Assembly: GCA_046294845.1 (NCBI GenBank) | Contig: JBKBNU010000001.1 | Span: forward strand, 124,001 to 188,000 | DNA length: 64,000 bases | DNA from: Micavibrio_C sp046294845 | Lineage (GTDB): Bacteria; Pseudomonadota; Alphaproteobacteria; Micavibrionales; Micavibrionaceae | Reading direction: 5' to 3' | Shown here: positions 34,821-44,249 of the stretch, piece after piece | How positions within the stretch are numbered: position 1 is the first letter of the stretch | Layout: every line of letters starts with the position of its first letter | Notes under the pieces: generated by a model | Databases searched by the model: none | Seen by the model: the letters and a program-made list of their open reading frames with translations, nothing else | What the model was told of the DNA's origin: nothing | Translations under genes and position numbers: made by a program

Positions 34821-35854
34821 GTGCAGAACAATCACCCCTCGGCATCTTCGAACGCTATCTATCTCTTTGGGTCGGGCTGTGCATTGCCGCTGGGGTTGGA
34901 TTTGGCTTACTTGTGCCCAGTGCATTTCAAACAATCGCTTCCCTTGAATATGCCAGCGTCAATCTGATTGTCGCGGTTTTCATCTGGGTAATGATTTACC
35001 CGATGATGGTCAATGTAGACTTTGCCAGCCTTAAAGACGTGGGCAAGAAGCCCAAAGGCTTATGCATTACGCTGGTTGTAAACTGGCTTATTAAGCCGTT
35101 TACTATGGCCGCGCTTGGCATCCTGTTCTTTGAACATTTTTTTGCCGGACTGGTTAGCCCGCAAGATGCAAAAGAATATATTGCCGGAATGATTTTGCTT
35201 GGCGTTGCACCTTGCACCGCTATGGTCTTTGTGTGGAGCCAGCTTGTTAAAGGGGATGCGAATTACACACTGGTTCAAGTGTCGGTGAACGATATTATCA
35301 TGATTTTTGCTTTCGCGCCGATCGTCGCGCTGTTGCTTGGCGTGACCGATATTATTGTACCGTGGGAAACGCTGCTATTATCCGTCATTCTCTATGTACT
35401 TGTCCCTTTGACGGCTGGCTATATCACCCGTAAAAAGCTGGATGGTTCAGGTAACCATGAACGCATTGCCAAATTCACAGCCAAGATGAAGCCGTTTTCG
35501 ATTATGGGCCTACTGGCCACGGTTGTTTTGCTGTTCGGCTTTCAGGCGGGGACGATTCTAGAAAAGCCACTTATCATTGCCCTGATCGCCGTTCCCTTGC
35601 TTATTCAAAGTTACGGCATCTTTGCCATAGCCTATGGATGGGGGTATTTCTGGCGGGTCCCGTTCAGCACAGCCGCACCCGCCGCCCTGATCGGCACATC
35701 CAATTTCTTTGAATTGGCTGTGGCAGTCGCGATCAGTTTATTCGGCCTTAATTCTGGCGCGGCATTGGCAACAGTTGTCGGGGTGCTGGTAGAAGTGCCT
35801 GTGATGCTGTCACTGGTTGCCTTTGCCAACAGAACGGAAAAATTCTTTGCTTGA
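34817..35854 (+). CDS. acr3: Acr3 arsenite efflux permease
   Basis: This 345-residue permease of the BASS/ACR3 family has about ten helices and exports As(III) across the inner membrane. Family motifs are visible: 'WVMIYPMMVNVDF', the conserved Cys in 'LLGVAPCTAMVFVWSQL', 'TLVQVSVNDIIMIFAFAP', and 'GTSNFFELAVAVAISLFG'. It is the last gene of the ars operon (ATGA overlap with arsC). There is no clear terminator before the oppositely oriented tRNA. Confidence 0.94.
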   Translation: MSAEQSPLGIFERYLSLWVGLCIAAGVGFGLLVPSAFQTIASLEYASVNLIVAVFIWVMIYPMMVNVDFASLKDVGKKPKGLCITLVVNWLIKPFTMAALGILFFEHFFAGLVSPQDAKEYIAGMILLGVAPCTAMVFVWSQLVKGDANYTLVQVSVNDIIMIFAFAPIVALLLGVTDIIVPWETLLLSVILYVLVPLTAGYITRKKLDGSGNHERIAKFTAKMKPFSIMGLLATVVLLFGFQAGTILEKPLIIALIAVPLLIQSYGIFAIAYGWGYFWRVPFSTAAPAALIGTSNFFELAVAVAISLFGLNSGAALATVVGVLVEVPVMLSLVAFANRTEKFFA

Positions 35855-35881
35855 GCCAGCTTTGCGGCAGAAGGTAAATGG

Positions 35882-35952
35882 AGCGGGTGAAGGGAATCGA
35901 ACCCTCATAGCCAGCTTGGAAGGCTGGAGCTTTACCACTAAGCTACACCCGC
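35882..35952 (-). tRNA. tRNA-Gly (anticodon UCC)
   Basis: 71-nt cloverleaf on the - strand. The acceptor GCGGGTG pairs with CACCCGC, and the D arm reads AGCTTAGTGGTAAAGCT. The anticodon stem CCAGC/GCTGG carries a TCC triplet in CTTCCAA, and the T arm reads GAGGGTTCGATTCCCTT. CCA is not encoded. It lies convergent to acr3, with no sign of an att duplication. Confidence 0.95.
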
Positions 35953-36033
35953 ATCTCTCAAGCCCCCATAGAAACCAGAATCCAGAGCAGAAATCAATGG
36001 CCTTGGGTGATTTTCAGGCCATTTTTAGGTAAA

Positions 36034-36056
36034 AAGGGGGCTAGGCCAGCCCCCTT
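36034..36056 (-). terminator. Terminator after DUF62-like gene
   Basis: A 9-bp stem AAGGGGGCT/AGCCCCCTT with a 5-nt loop. On the - strand it is followed by TTTTTACC, 16 bp beyond the gene's stop. Confidence 0.85.
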
Positions 36057-36071
36057 AAACCTTTTGGGGAA

Positions 36072-36998
36072 TCAGCGTGAAATAGGCTTCCACATCACCA
36101 CTTTACCGCCCGCAGGACGGTTAAAGCCGCGGGATGCGTTCCCGCCACGGCAGATAATTTCGGAAAATTCGACGCGTTTTGATCCTTTGCCCGCATCCCA
36201 ACCGGAACTGCCCTTGGCAAAGCAGTAATCGCCATCAGCCACATCAAAGATACCTGTTCCCACCATGACAGCTTTCTGGTCGGCATCGCCTACTTTCAGA
36301 TACGCCGGACGCCCTTTGAGCTTTTGCAAATCGGCAGGATTCACGGATGTTTTCAAATTGCCATACCCGTCGGTATAAACAACGCGGTTTTCGGGAACAG
36401 CTGAAGGAACGCTGGCGGTCACATCACGCCCGAGAATTGAGGAGTCGCCAGCCAAGACAGCCGCCACAGCTTGCGGGAAGATATCACGGGAACGGAATTG
36501 GGAACCGGCCTTGGACACCTTCAACTCACGGATCATAACAGCATGAGGCTTGATAAAGGTCAGAGAGTAACCGCTATTAACAGCCACAATCTGTACACCG
36601 TTTTTCAGGCGGGCATAAACCAGACCTTCGCCCTCGTTATTAATACGGGCTGATTTTTTATCCTTACGCGGGGCGGTGTTCACATAGAAGATATGATCTT
36701 TACCCAGAGGGCTATTGACCGCCAGCTGCGCCAGGACAAATCCGGTGGCGTATGTATCAAAGGCCGGCACTGTTGTGCTGTCAATTTTATAATCAAGAAT
36801 ACCGGCATCACGCATGACGGCATGAAGCCTGTCTGTCACTTCCGCGAAGGCCAGATCACCCAGTTGACCGTAATCGGCAATCACACGCAGATATTTACGG
36901 TCTGTATCATGTACCAGAACGGCTGCCCCCTTCTTGGAGGCTGCTTTCTTTACAGGCGCCCTGGCAGTTTTTTCATTCCTGGTTTTTGTGGTCATCAC
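36072..36998 (-). CDS. DUF62-like SAM hydroxide adenosyltransferase family protein
   Basis: DUF62 proteins hydrolyse S-adenosylmethionine to adenosine and methionine and share the fold of SAM-dependent halogenases. In this 308-residue product the family landmarks are recognisable but divergent. 'VIADYGQLGDLAFAEVTDRL' stands for the N-terminal Asp motif, then 'IFYVNTAPRKD' and 'GVQIVAVNSGYSLTFI'. The strongest matches are 'FRSRDIFPQAVAAVLAGD' and 'VVYTDGYGNLKTSV' at the start of the C-terminal domain. The first ~25 residues are Lys/Ala/Thr-rich. Because several motifs differ, catalytic activity is uncertain. Confidence 0.6.
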   Translation of the reverse strand: MMTTKTRNEKTARAPVKKAASKKGAAVLVHDTDRKYLRVIADYGQLGDLAFAEVTDRLHAVMRDAGILDYKIDSTTVPAFDTYATGFVLAQLAVNSPLGKDHIFYVNTAPRKDKKSARINNEGEGLVYARLKNGVQIVAVNSGYSLTFIKPHAVMIRELKVSKAGSQFRSRDIFPQAVAAVLAGDSSILGRDVTASVPSAVPENRVVYTDGYGNLKTSVNPADLQKLKGRPAYLKVGDADQKAVMVGTGIFDVADGDYCFAKGSSGWDAGKGSKRVEFSEIICRGGNASRGFNRPAGGKVVMWKPISR

Positions 36999-37034
36999 TC
37001 TATTTCCTTTTCATGTGCTTACGAAGCTTTAGTG

Positions 37035-37820
37035 TTATACGGGCTTGAACGAGAACTGGCGGCCTTTAAAATGACGCATCAAATCCTTTACAAACGGCAA
37101 AGTTTCAGGCTGGTCATGAGCCAAAACAATGTTATCGCTCTGCTCTACACCCAACCAAGGATCGTTATCTATTTTATCCTGTAAATCTGAAATGGATTTA
37201 TAAGGCCATTTTCCAACATGACGCTGCGTTAACATCCAATCAGACGTCGAGAAAGTAAACATCGCATCTATGGCCGTTGCACATTCGGTTGCCTTGAACC
37301 ATTCATGTGTAATCCCTTGCGCAGGCAAAGGTAAAAAACCTTCACGCTTGAGAAACTCCTGCAAACCTTGTTTCTTTTCGATCATTTCAGCAGAGGGTGG
37401 ATCAAGTGTGATATTCAGACCATCAGCAAACAGCGCCCGCAAGGTCTGGCTGTATTGCGGTTTGGCATCGTAATCGACAATCCAACCCCCGGCCCCGCGA
37501 TCCATGTGCGGAAAGCGGAAATAACGTTTTGTTCTCGTTACGCCTGCTGCCTTATAGACATCATCAAGGAGTTTTTCTGTCGTCCTGATTTCTTCTTGCG
37601 CCTCGGCAAGCGCAAGAGTACTGGCACGGCGATGATTGAAAGCATGGTTGGCAGCAACAAAACCGCGTTCTACAGCACGGACAACAGGATCAGGATTTTT
37701 TTCGAGGCGGTCACCACGACAGAACAAAATGGCAGGGATTTCTTCAACAAGAAGGAACTCTACCAATTCATCGGTATCCGGCGAGGGTGAATCATCAATC
37801 GTCAAAAGCAATTCACGCAT
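37035..37820 (-). CDS. Polysaccharide deacetylase (NodB fold)
   Basis: This 261-residue carbohydrate esterase-like protein is probably metal dependent. NodB motifs are motif 1 'TIDDSPSPDT' (catalytic Asp pair), motif 2 'NHAFNHRRAS' (H-x3-H metal site) and motif 3 'YFRFPHMDRG'. A late His in 'NIVLAHDQPE' matches motif 5. There is no signal peptide, so it is cytoplasmic unless the start is wrong, which is unusual for peptidoglycan or chitin deacetylases. Its start overlaps the end of the glucokinase gene by 8 nt, so the two are co-expressed. Substrate unknown. Confidence 0.8.
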   Translation of the reverse strand: MRELLLTIDDSPSPDTDELVEFLLVEEIPAILFCRGDRLEKNPDPVVRAVERGFVAANHAFNHRRASTLALAEAQEEIRTTEKLLDDVYKAAGVTRTKRYFRFPHMDRGAGGWIVDYDAKPQYSQTLRALFADGLNITLDPPSAEMIEKKQGLQEFLKREGFLPLPAQGITHEWFKATECATAIDAMFTFSTSDWMLTQRHVGKWPYKSISDLQDKIDNDPWLGVEQSDNIVLAHDQPETLPFVKDLMRHFKGRQFSFKPV

Positions 37821-38772
37821 TATTTTTCAATTCCCGCAAACCGCGCAACGCTACATAAGGATCTTTTACAATATGGATGGGCACGCGTGCCAAATCCCGT
37901 TCTACAATCGAAGGTCCCGGCAAATCCATAAAATCAATTACTCTGGCAGCATCAAATAAATTTGTTTCGCAAAGTCTATGGATCATTCCGCCATCAAGGT
38001 AAATCCCCCCGAAAGCATGACCGGTTAATACAACATGATGGATAAAAATGCCAAGAAATTCATGGAAAAGCCGCAAGGTTTCACGAACATCTGCATCATC
38101 GGCCATCGCCAGCAAATCTTCACTACTATTTGCGAGAGGAGCGCGCCCCTGACGTTCGCAAACAGCCCTGTATAAAAGGGGGAGACCCCGACCGCTGACA
38201 GCGTCTTCACAATAAACAACCTGACGTGGCCCCTTAAGCCGCTGTATCAGGCCGATGATTTCCCGATGCTCATCGGTAGTACCTGCCAAAAGCATAAAAC
38301 CGCCATAGGTTTCCTGAATATGATAGCCTCCTCCGGCCAATGAAAACGCATAAGCCATACCCAATCCCGTTCCTGGTCCCAGAACAGCCTTGGGCAAGGA
38401 TGATGGCACCCCTTGCTTGATCATTTGCAAATTTTCGACAGGGGCCACCAATGCCCCTACGGTCGAGGCATAAAAATCCATAACCAGAAGGCCTACCTTC
38501 CAGCCCAATCTTTCCAGCTCTGCCGGACGAATGACCCACGGATTATGATTGGTGAAATGCCAGTTGCCCTGACCATCGTCATGCGCGGCCAGCGCCAGAT
38601 AAAGTTCGCCCTTGGTTTCATAACCGTGGCGCTCGCAATAGGCTGTCAACGCTTCTGTAAAAGTGGGATATTCAGCCGCCGGGATTTTAAGGATATTCTC
38701 AAGACCTGCTGCACTCTCGCAGGCAAAGCGCCCATGTGTACCACCTATATCTGCCATAATAATAGTTGCCAT
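37813..38772 (-). CDS. glk: Glucokinase (Glk family)
   Basis: This 319-residue ATP-dependent hexokinase phosphorylates glucose at entry to glycolysis or the Entner-Doudoroff pathway. It belongs to the bacterial Glk family (about 320 aa) by the N-terminal phosphate loop 'MADIGGTHGRFA', the 'FTNHNPWVI' sugar-site motif, and 'VLGPGTGLGMAYAF'. 'FGGIYLDGGMI' near the C-terminus is the adenosine motif. The spacing to the upstream CDF transporter gene is 3 bp, so cdf-glk-deacetylase form one - strand operon. Confidence 0.85.
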   Translation of the reverse strand: MATIIMADIGGTHGRFACESAAGLENILKIPAAEYPTFTEALTAYCERHGYETKGELYLALAAHDDGQGNWHFTNHNPWVIRPAELERLGWKVGLLVMDFYASTVGALVAPVENLQMIKQGVPSSLPKAVLGPGTGLGMAYAFSLAGGGYHIQETYGGFMLLAGTTDEHREIIGLIQRLKGPRQVVYCEDAVSGRGLPLLYRAVCERQGRAPLANSSEDLLAMADDADVRETLRLFHEFLGIFIHHVVLTGHAFGGIYLDGGMIHRLCETNLFDAARVIDFMDLPGPSIVERDLARVPIHIVKDPYVALRGLRELKNNA

Positions 38773-38775
38773 TTT

Positions 38776-39690
38776 CTATCTCACATTATGCCGTGTATCA
38801 TCGGGATCACCTGCCGGATCGATATGGATCATAATCTCGGCATGGGGAAAATCATTAAGCAGATCATGTTCGATCTGGCGGGAAATGTCATGTGCCGCTG
38901 TCAGCGTCATATCACCGTCAACTTCGATATCGAATGAGATAAAGACCCTCATCCCCGATTGTGAGGTCCGCAAATCATGCATGTCCCTGACACCATGATG
39001 GGCACGCACTTTATAAATGATCTGCGAGCGTACATCATCCGACAGCTCGCGATCCAGCAGCATATCCAGTCCTTTTCCTGCGATTGTTTTGACGGTGACG
39101 CCCAAATAAACTGCAACCATTAAAGCAAATACGGGATCAACCCATAAAGGCCCACCCAGCCACAAAACCAGAAGGACAACAATAACACCGCCATTGACGA
39201 TGACGTCATTTGTATAATGGGCACGATCGGCTTCAATAGCGAGCGAAGGGGCTTCTTTAAGCATATGCGTCTGAATCCGCACCAGAACAAGGGACAGGAT
39301 AATCGAGACAACCATACTGGCAATAACAAGACCATGATGCGTTACGGGCTGCGGATTAAAGAATCTTTCAAGAGCTGTGACCAAAAGACCAATACCGGCG
39401 AAAGCAATAAGCATCGCCTGAAACAATGCTGCCAGACCTTCGATTTTGCCGTGGCCTGATCTGTGATCTTCATCAGCAGGTTTCAGGGAGAAACTGATGG
39501 CAAAATAGGTCATGACCGAAACAGTCACATCCAGCAGCGAGTCCATTAACGAAGCCAGAACGCTGGCAGAACCACTGTAAAAATACATAACAATCTTAAT
39601 AGCAATAAGTATGACAACCGTAATAATGGATGCCATGCCGGCCCAAAGGGCTTTTTGCGGATTGTAGGTCAAAGCTTCACTCATGCGCAA
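38776..39690 (-). CDS. CDF-family cation efflux transporter (FieF-like)
   Basis: This 304-residue proton-coupled divalent cation exporter is probably for Zn2+, Fe2+ or Mn2+. Six helices are apparent in the first ~210 residues. The metal site of TM2 (LASLMDSLLD, Asp-x3-Asp) and of TM5 (AHYTNDVIVN, His-x3-Asp) are present. 'DHRSGHGKIEGLAALFQA' is the family's conserved cytoplasmic loop. A soluble C-terminal domain (about 215-300) includes 'HHGVRDMHDLRTSQSGMRVF'. It is the first gene of an operon with glk and the deacetylase. Confidence 0.92.
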   Translation of the reverse strand: MRMSEALTYNPQKALWAGMASIITVVILIAIKIVMYFYSGSASVLASLMDSLLDVTVSVMTYFAISFSLKPADEDHRSGHGKIEGLAALFQAMLIAFAGIGLLVTALERFFNPQPVTHHGLVIASMVVSIILSLVLVRIQTHMLKEAPSLAIEADRAHYTNDVIVNGGVIVVLLVLWLGGPLWVDPVFALMVAVYLGVTVKTIAGKGLDMLLDRELSDDVRSQIIYKVRAHHGVRDMHDLRTSQSGMRVFISFDIEVDGDMTLTAAHDISRQIEHDLLNDFPHAEIMIHIDPAGDPDDTRHNVR

Positions 39691-39720
39691 ATCATGACAC
39701 GGGATAGGGGTAATGACGAG

Positions 39721-40155
39721 TCAGAATTTATGATGCCTTTTCATTACAATAATATGGGGATACGGGCCGTTGCGATATCGCTGATACCTTGCTTGTAGAT
39801 GCTTGGGGACCTCCTCCGAGGAGATTTTTCTAAAGCCTATCTGTCCATAAAATCCTTCCAGCCAGTCATGTGGCAAGCAATAGCAATCGCGCGCTCCTAT
39901 GGCGGACTCCAGTGCTTTGACAAGCTTTGAACCCACCCCGCGGCGTTGCCATGTCTGATCGATCATCATCCCGCGCAAGAGCAAATCTCCTTCTTCTACG
40001 CATAGGCGCACCACACCAATCAAATCCGGCCTGGAGATAGCGGCAAAAACCAGAGATTCAGGGGCAATCGGATCGTGATATCCCACACGACTGTAAAAAT
40101 TTTGTGCCTCTCCGTATCGGGAAGGCGGCAGTTGTTCTATTTCATAATCAAACAT
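39721..40155 (-). CDS. GNAT-family N-acetyltransferase
   Basis: This 144-residue acetyl-CoA-dependent acyltransferase has the motif A loop 'IDQTWQRRGVGSKLVKALES' (Q/RxxGxG/A). 'LEGFYGQIGFRKIS' is motif B. The chosen start (40155) gives a typical fold onset; an open frame to 40209 adds a hydrophobic stretch without a ribosome binding site. The acceptor substrate cannot be told. It is divergent from the TerC-CBS gene, with 111 bp between. Confidence 0.82.
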   Translation of the reverse strand: MFDYEIEQLPPSRYGEAQNFYSRVGYHDPIAPESLVFAAISRPDLIGVVRLCVEEGDLLLRGMMIDQTWQRRGVGSKLVKALESAIGARDCYCLPHDWLEGFYGQIGFRKISSEEVPKHLQARYQRYRNGPYPHIIVMKRHHKF

Positions 40156-40266
40156 GGTGTAAACCTTGTATGTCCTTGTAAACAAGAGTATAAATAGTCC
40201 AGTGATCATCTGAGATAAAGTATGATCTTACTCATTTTTAATGTGACGAAAGAGCACTGATCCTCC

Positions 40267-41817
40267 ATGGAATGGATATATGATCCCGCCGCTTGGGCCG
40301 GACTGACAACTCTGGTGGTACTGGAGATTGTCCTTGGTATAGATAACCTTATATTTATTGCCATTCTTTCTGACAAATTACCGCCCCACCTGCGGCAGAA
40401 AGCCCGTATTACAGGCCTGACACTGGCATTGCTGATGCGCATGTGCCTGCTTGCAGGTATTTCCCAGCTGGCACAGCTTACAAGCCCGCTTTTCACTGTT
40501 TTCCAACATCCTTTCTCGGCGCGTGACCTGATTATGATCTTTGGCGGCGCTTTCCTGCTTTTCAAAGGTACAATGGAACTGCATGAGAAACTTGAAGGAG
40601 CGCATTCGGGCCGCGATGGTCCTGTGAACTACGCCAGTTTCTGGCAAGTGATTGCACAGATCGTCATTCTGGATGCCGTATTCTCGCTGGATGCTGTCAT
40701 TACAGCCATCGGCATGACCCATCATCTTCCGGTGATGATGATTGCTGTTTGTATTGCCATGTTCCTGATGATTATCGCCAGCAACAGATTGATGAATTTT
40801 GTCAGCGCCCATCCAACAGTCGTAATTCTGTGCCTTGGTTTCCTTCTCATGATTGGCTTCAGCCTGATTGTTGAAGGCTTGGGATTCCATATCCCCAAAG
40901 GCTACCTTTATGCTGCTATCGCTTTTTCGATTATCATCGAAACATTCAATCAACTGGCTCTGCGTAACCGCCGCAAAACATACGCCCAGATGGATCCGCG
41001 CGCTCGGGTATCGCAAGCAGTCCTCAGCTTGCTCGGCGGGAAACCCGATAATCCGAACATCCAAAGCGAAGTCGCCGGATTGAATGCCGCGGGAGAGACA
41101 GGACTTGTCTTTGATCCGCAAGAACGCCTGATGATGCAACGTGTCATGAACCTGTCCGAGCAAACTGTTCAATCCGTTATGACCCCCAGAAACGACCTTT
41201 TCTGGATCGATCCTTCTGATGATCCGGAAGTTTTGCGCAAGGATATTCTCGATTGTCCTTATTCAACCCTTGTCGTTGCCCGCGACGGTGATATTGAAGA
41301 ACCCGCAGGCGTGATCCAGAAAAAGGATCTGGCAGACCGTCTGTTAAAGGACAACCAATTATCAGGTCTGAATGATTTGATTATTCAACCCGTCATTCTG
41401 CCCGAAACCGTAACAGTCATGCAGTCACTGGAAGCTTTCCGCAAGAACAAGATTCATCTGGCCTTCATTGTTGACGAATATGGCACACTGGCCGGACTGG
41501 TCACTTTGACAGACGTAGTTGAAGCGATTGCGGGAGATTTACCGGAGGATCATGAAGGTGAGGAGTTCTTTGCCGAGAAAAATCCTGATGGCAGCGTTGT
41601 TGTCAGCGGCGGACTAACTATACAGGAATTGAGAGAAACACTGGAAGATAGCCATATCCCTGATGGAGATTATAATACCGCTGCGGGGATTGCCTTGCAT
41701 GTTCTAAGACGTATGCCACAAAAAGGGGATATGTTTGAATTCTCCGGATGGAGGATTACCATTCAATCCATGGAAGGACGTCGTGTTGACCGCCTGATGT
41801 TTAGTAAAATATCATGA
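40267..41817 (+). CDS. TerC-CBS-CorC_HlyC membrane protein (YoaE/YegH-like)
   Basis: The 516-residue protein has three parts. The N-terminal TerC membrane domain (about 1-235; seven helices, with 'VVLEIVLGIDNLIFIAIL' and 'VIAQIVILDAVFSLDAVITA', both carrying the acidic residues typical of TerC) is followed by paired CBS domains (about 300-420; 'VMTPRNDLFWID', 'LAFIVDEYGTLAGLVTLTDV'). The CorC/HlyC transporter-associated domain (about 435-510) ends the protein. Related proteins are linked to metal ion (Mn2+, Mg2+/Co2+) homeostasis; the substrate is unknown. It overlaps the next gene by 4 nt. Confidence 0.88.
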   Translation: MEWIYDPAAWAGLTTLVVLEIVLGIDNLIFIAILSDKLPPHLRQKARITGLTLALLMRMCLLAGISQLAQLTSPLFTVFQHPFSARDLIMIFGGAFLLFKGTMELHEKLEGAHSGRDGPVNYASFWQVIAQIVILDAVFSLDAVITAIGMTHHLPVMMIAVCIAMFLMIIASNRLMNFVSAHPTVVILCLGFLLMIGFSLIVEGLGFHIPKGYLYAAIAFSIIIETFNQLALRNRRKTYAQMDPRARVSQAVLSLLGGKPDNPNIQSEVAGLNAAGETGLVFDPQERLMMQRVMNLSEQTVQSVMTPRNDLFWIDPSDDPEVLRKDILDCPYSTLVVARDGDIEEPAGVIQKKDLADRLLKDNQLSGLNDLIIQPVILPETVTVMQSLEAFRKNKIHLAFIVDEYGTLAGLVTLTDVVEAIAGDLPEDHEGEEFFAEKNPDGSVVVSGGLTIQELRETLEDSHIPDGDYNTAAGIALHVLRRMPQKGDMFEFSGWRITIQSMEGRRVDRLMFSKIS

Positions 41818-42878
41818 CCAGACCTGTTATTCTGATCACCGGTGCCGCCGGATTTGTGGGCCATCATATGGTCGAACATATCCTGAAAAATACAGACTTC
41901 GAGATTATTGGCGTCGACTCCTTAAGCTATTCAGGTTCACTAGATCGTTTGCGTGACATCCAGATCGATCCTTTCCATCATCCCCGCTTTACGCATATCG
42001 GTTACGATTTCCGGCAACCCGCAGGTCCCAATCTGATCAAGGAACTGCACCGCGTCACGCATATACTGCACATGGGAGCAGAGTCCCATGTGGATCGCTC
42101 GATTACCGACCCGATGAGCTTCGTCCTGGCCAATGTGGTTGGTACAACCAATATGCTGATGCTGGCGAAAGACTTGCCACAGCTGGAACTTTTCATCTAT
42201 TTCTCGACCGACGAGGTTTTTGGTCCTGTAGCGCTTGATCATGCGTGCCCCGGCCACAAGGAAGATGACCGGCATAATCCCAAGAATCCTTACGCTGCCA
42301 CCAAAAGTGCCGGCGAGCAAATGGTCGTATCATTTGCCAATACCTATAACATTCCCTGCATTATCACACGCCAGATGAATATTTTTGGCGAGCGCCAACA
42401 CGCTGAAAAATTTATTCCCAAGGTTATTCGTAATGTACTGAATGGTGAAACCGTTCCCATTCACGCCACACCCGATAAACAAAAAGCTGGTATGCGTCAC
42501 TACATTCATGCGCGCAATGTAGCCGATGCCCACATTTTTCTGCTCAATAAACAACCCTGGAAGAAAGAGGATCCGCAGCAGGTTCCCTCTTATCATATCG
42601 TTGGAGAACGTGAGGTGGATAACCTCAGTCTTGCTGAATTGATCGCCAAATTTGTAAAGGAACTGGAAGAAGAAACAGGCCTTATATCCAGGGGATTATC
42701 CTATGAGATGGTCGACTTTCATTCAAGCCGCCCCGGTCATGACCTTCGTTATGCGCTTGATGGTGGAAAAATGCTGGCGCTAGGCTGGCAACCGCCCAAG
42801 ACTTTTGAAGAGTCATTGAAGAAGACCATAAGATGGAACCTGCTCAATCCTGACTGGCTTGATATACCGAAAGATTGA
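41814..42878 (+). CDS. NAD-dependent sugar-nucleotide dehydratase/epimerase (RmlB-like)
   Basis: This 354-residue extended short-chain dehydrogenase is likely a dTDP-glucose 4,6-dehydratase or related enzyme making a deoxysugar precursor for surface polysaccharide. The nucleotide loop 'LITGAAGFVGHHMVEHIL' lies at the N-terminus, with 'GVDSLSYSGSLDRL' following. 'HMGAESHVDRSI', 'YFSTDEVFG' and the catalytic Tyr-x3-Lys in 'NPYAATKSAGEQ' are present, as is 'RQMNIFGERQHAEKFIPKVI'. The STDEVFG and HVDRSI motifs favour dehydratase over epimerase. It is co-translated with the preceding TerC-CBS gene (ATGA overlap), a pairing with no obvious functional link. Confidence 0.82.
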   Translation: MTRPVILITGAAGFVGHHMVEHILKNTDFEIIGVDSLSYSGSLDRLRDIQIDPFHHPRFTHIGYDFRQPAGPNLIKELHRVTHILHMGAESHVDRSITDPMSFVLANVVGTTNMLMLAKDLPQLELFIYFSTDEVFGPVALDHACPGHKEDDRHNPKNPYAATKSAGEQMVVSFANTYNIPCIITRQMNIFGERQHAEKFIPKVIRNVLNGETVPIHATPDKQKAGMRHYIHARNVADAHIFLLNKQPWKKEDPQQVPSYHIVGEREVDNLSLAELIAKFVKELEEETGLISRGLSYEMVDFHSSRPGHDLRYALDGGKMLALGWQPPKTFEESLKKTIRWNLLNPDWLDIPKD

Positions 42879-42896
42879 GCAGGTCCCTTTTGCCCC

Positions 42897-44249
42897 CTAG
42901 GTCCCCGTACGAATATCGCTAATAAATTTTTTAACTGAGCTGTTCAGTTCTTCGCTCTGCTGGCTTAAGTGCGTTACAGCTCCCAGAACCTGCTCGGCAG
43001 AGCGTCCGGTTTCTTCGGCAGCCTGACTGATACCAATCACGTTACTGGCTACTTCCCTTGTCCCTGCAGCAGCCTGCCCCACACTGCGTGTAATTTCGCT
43101 GACAGCCTGCATTTGCTCGTTAATAGCTTCGGATGTAGAGCGGGATGCATCATTAACCTTGTCAATGACCTGACGTACCGTCTCAATCGAAACAACGGCC
43201 TGATCACTCTTGTTCAGAACGTCAGTAACAAGCGATTTAATATCCTCTGTTGCCTTGCTTGTTTCATTGGCAAGACTCTTTACCTCGGAAGCCACAACCG
43301 CAAAGCCCTTGCCTGCTTCACCGGCACGTGCCGACTCAATTGTCGCATTCAACGCCAAAAGGTTGGTTTGTTCGGCAATCGAATTAATCATATCTGTAAT
43401 ATCGTTCACCTTTTGCAACGCCAATTCCAGATCCTTCATCAGCATTACAGAGTGATCAGCTTGCTGAACTGCCTGATTGGAGGATTCAAGAGAATTGCGC
43501 GACAATGACAGGATCTGGTTGATCGAAGCCGACATCTGTTCGGAAGCTGCTGAAACAGTTGCCACATTGGTAGACGCCTCTTCCGTAGCAGAAGCTACGG
43601 CCACAGAGGATGCAGATGCCTGTGATGCCATTGACGCCAACGATCCTGCACTTGCCTCCAGTTCTGTTGAGGCATGGGTCAGTCCACCAATAATTGATCC
43701 TATATTCTGCTCGAAGGAATTGGCCAGTTGTGTCAGGCGTTCATCATAAGAACGCTTATTTTCTTCAAGATAAATTGAAATTGCCAGGTCCATATCAATC
43801 ATCACACACTGATTGAGGGCGCGCATAAGAGCCGCTGTCTTGTCTGCTGCCTTTTGCGGTGAAAAGCGACTTTGGTATTTGTGACAGGCTATTTTATACA
43901 AATGGTTGAGCGTGAAAGCATATGCACCGATATACCATGTCGGCTCTAGGCCAATTCTGCTATGAACCAAGCCAATTTTTCTAACCGATTGGGCGTAATC
44001 ATCACTGAATTCCGCTTTAAAAAGACGCATCCAGTGCGATTGCTGGGCCATACGGGCGTAGTCCATTCGGCTGGGATCCTGAAACATTCCGGCCAGATTA
44101 GGCCATTTTTGGATATGCTCGTAAAACTGCTTGAGAATTGATGGTAATGATTCCTCAATATCAGGAAGGAAGTCAGTCAGCGCATCTCTTGTGATTTGAT
44201 CAACACCGACAAACGCCAAACGTTCAGATAGCATATTATTGTTATTCAT
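42897..44249 (-). CDS. Globin-coupled chemoreceptor (HemAT-like)
   Basis: This soluble oxygen- or gas-sensing methyl-accepting protein has 450 residues from ATG 44249 (GGGAGG upstream); a longer frame to 44354 lacks family similarity. The sensor globin domain occupies about 1-165, with 'PNLAGMFQDPSRMDYARMAQ' and the likely haem-binding His in 'VRKIGLVHSRIGLEPTWYI'. A chemotaxis signalling domain (about 190-440) has the hairpin tip 'INSIAEQTNLLALNATIESA'. No membrane helices are seen. It has no neighbouring che genes. Confidence 0.92.
   Translation of the reverse strand: MNNNNMLSERLAFVGVDQITRDALTDFLPDIEESLPSILKQFYEHIQKWPNLAGMFQDPSRMDYARMAQQSHWMRLFKAEFSDDYAQSVRKIGLVHSRIGLEPTWYIGAYAFTLNHLYKIACHKYQSRFSPQKAADKTAALMRALNQCVMIDMDLAISIYLEENKRSYDERLTQLANSFEQNIGSIIGGLTHASTELEASAGSLASMASQASASSVAVASATEEASTNVATVSAASEQMSASINQILSLSRNSLESSNQAVQQADHSVMLMKDLELALQKVNDITDMINSIAEQTNLLALNATIESARAGEAGKGFAVVASEVKSLANETSKATEDIKSLVTDVLNKSDQAVVSIETVRQVIDKVNDASRSTSEAINEQMQAVSEITRSVGQAAAGTREVASNVIGISQAAEETGRSAEQVLGAVTHLSQQSEELNSSVKKFISDIRTGT

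Noticed and set aside
33597..35952. ars operon as a genomic island at tRNA-Gly
   Set aside because: The operon ends near a tRNA gene, but there is no integrase and no repeated tRNA 3' end in the window.
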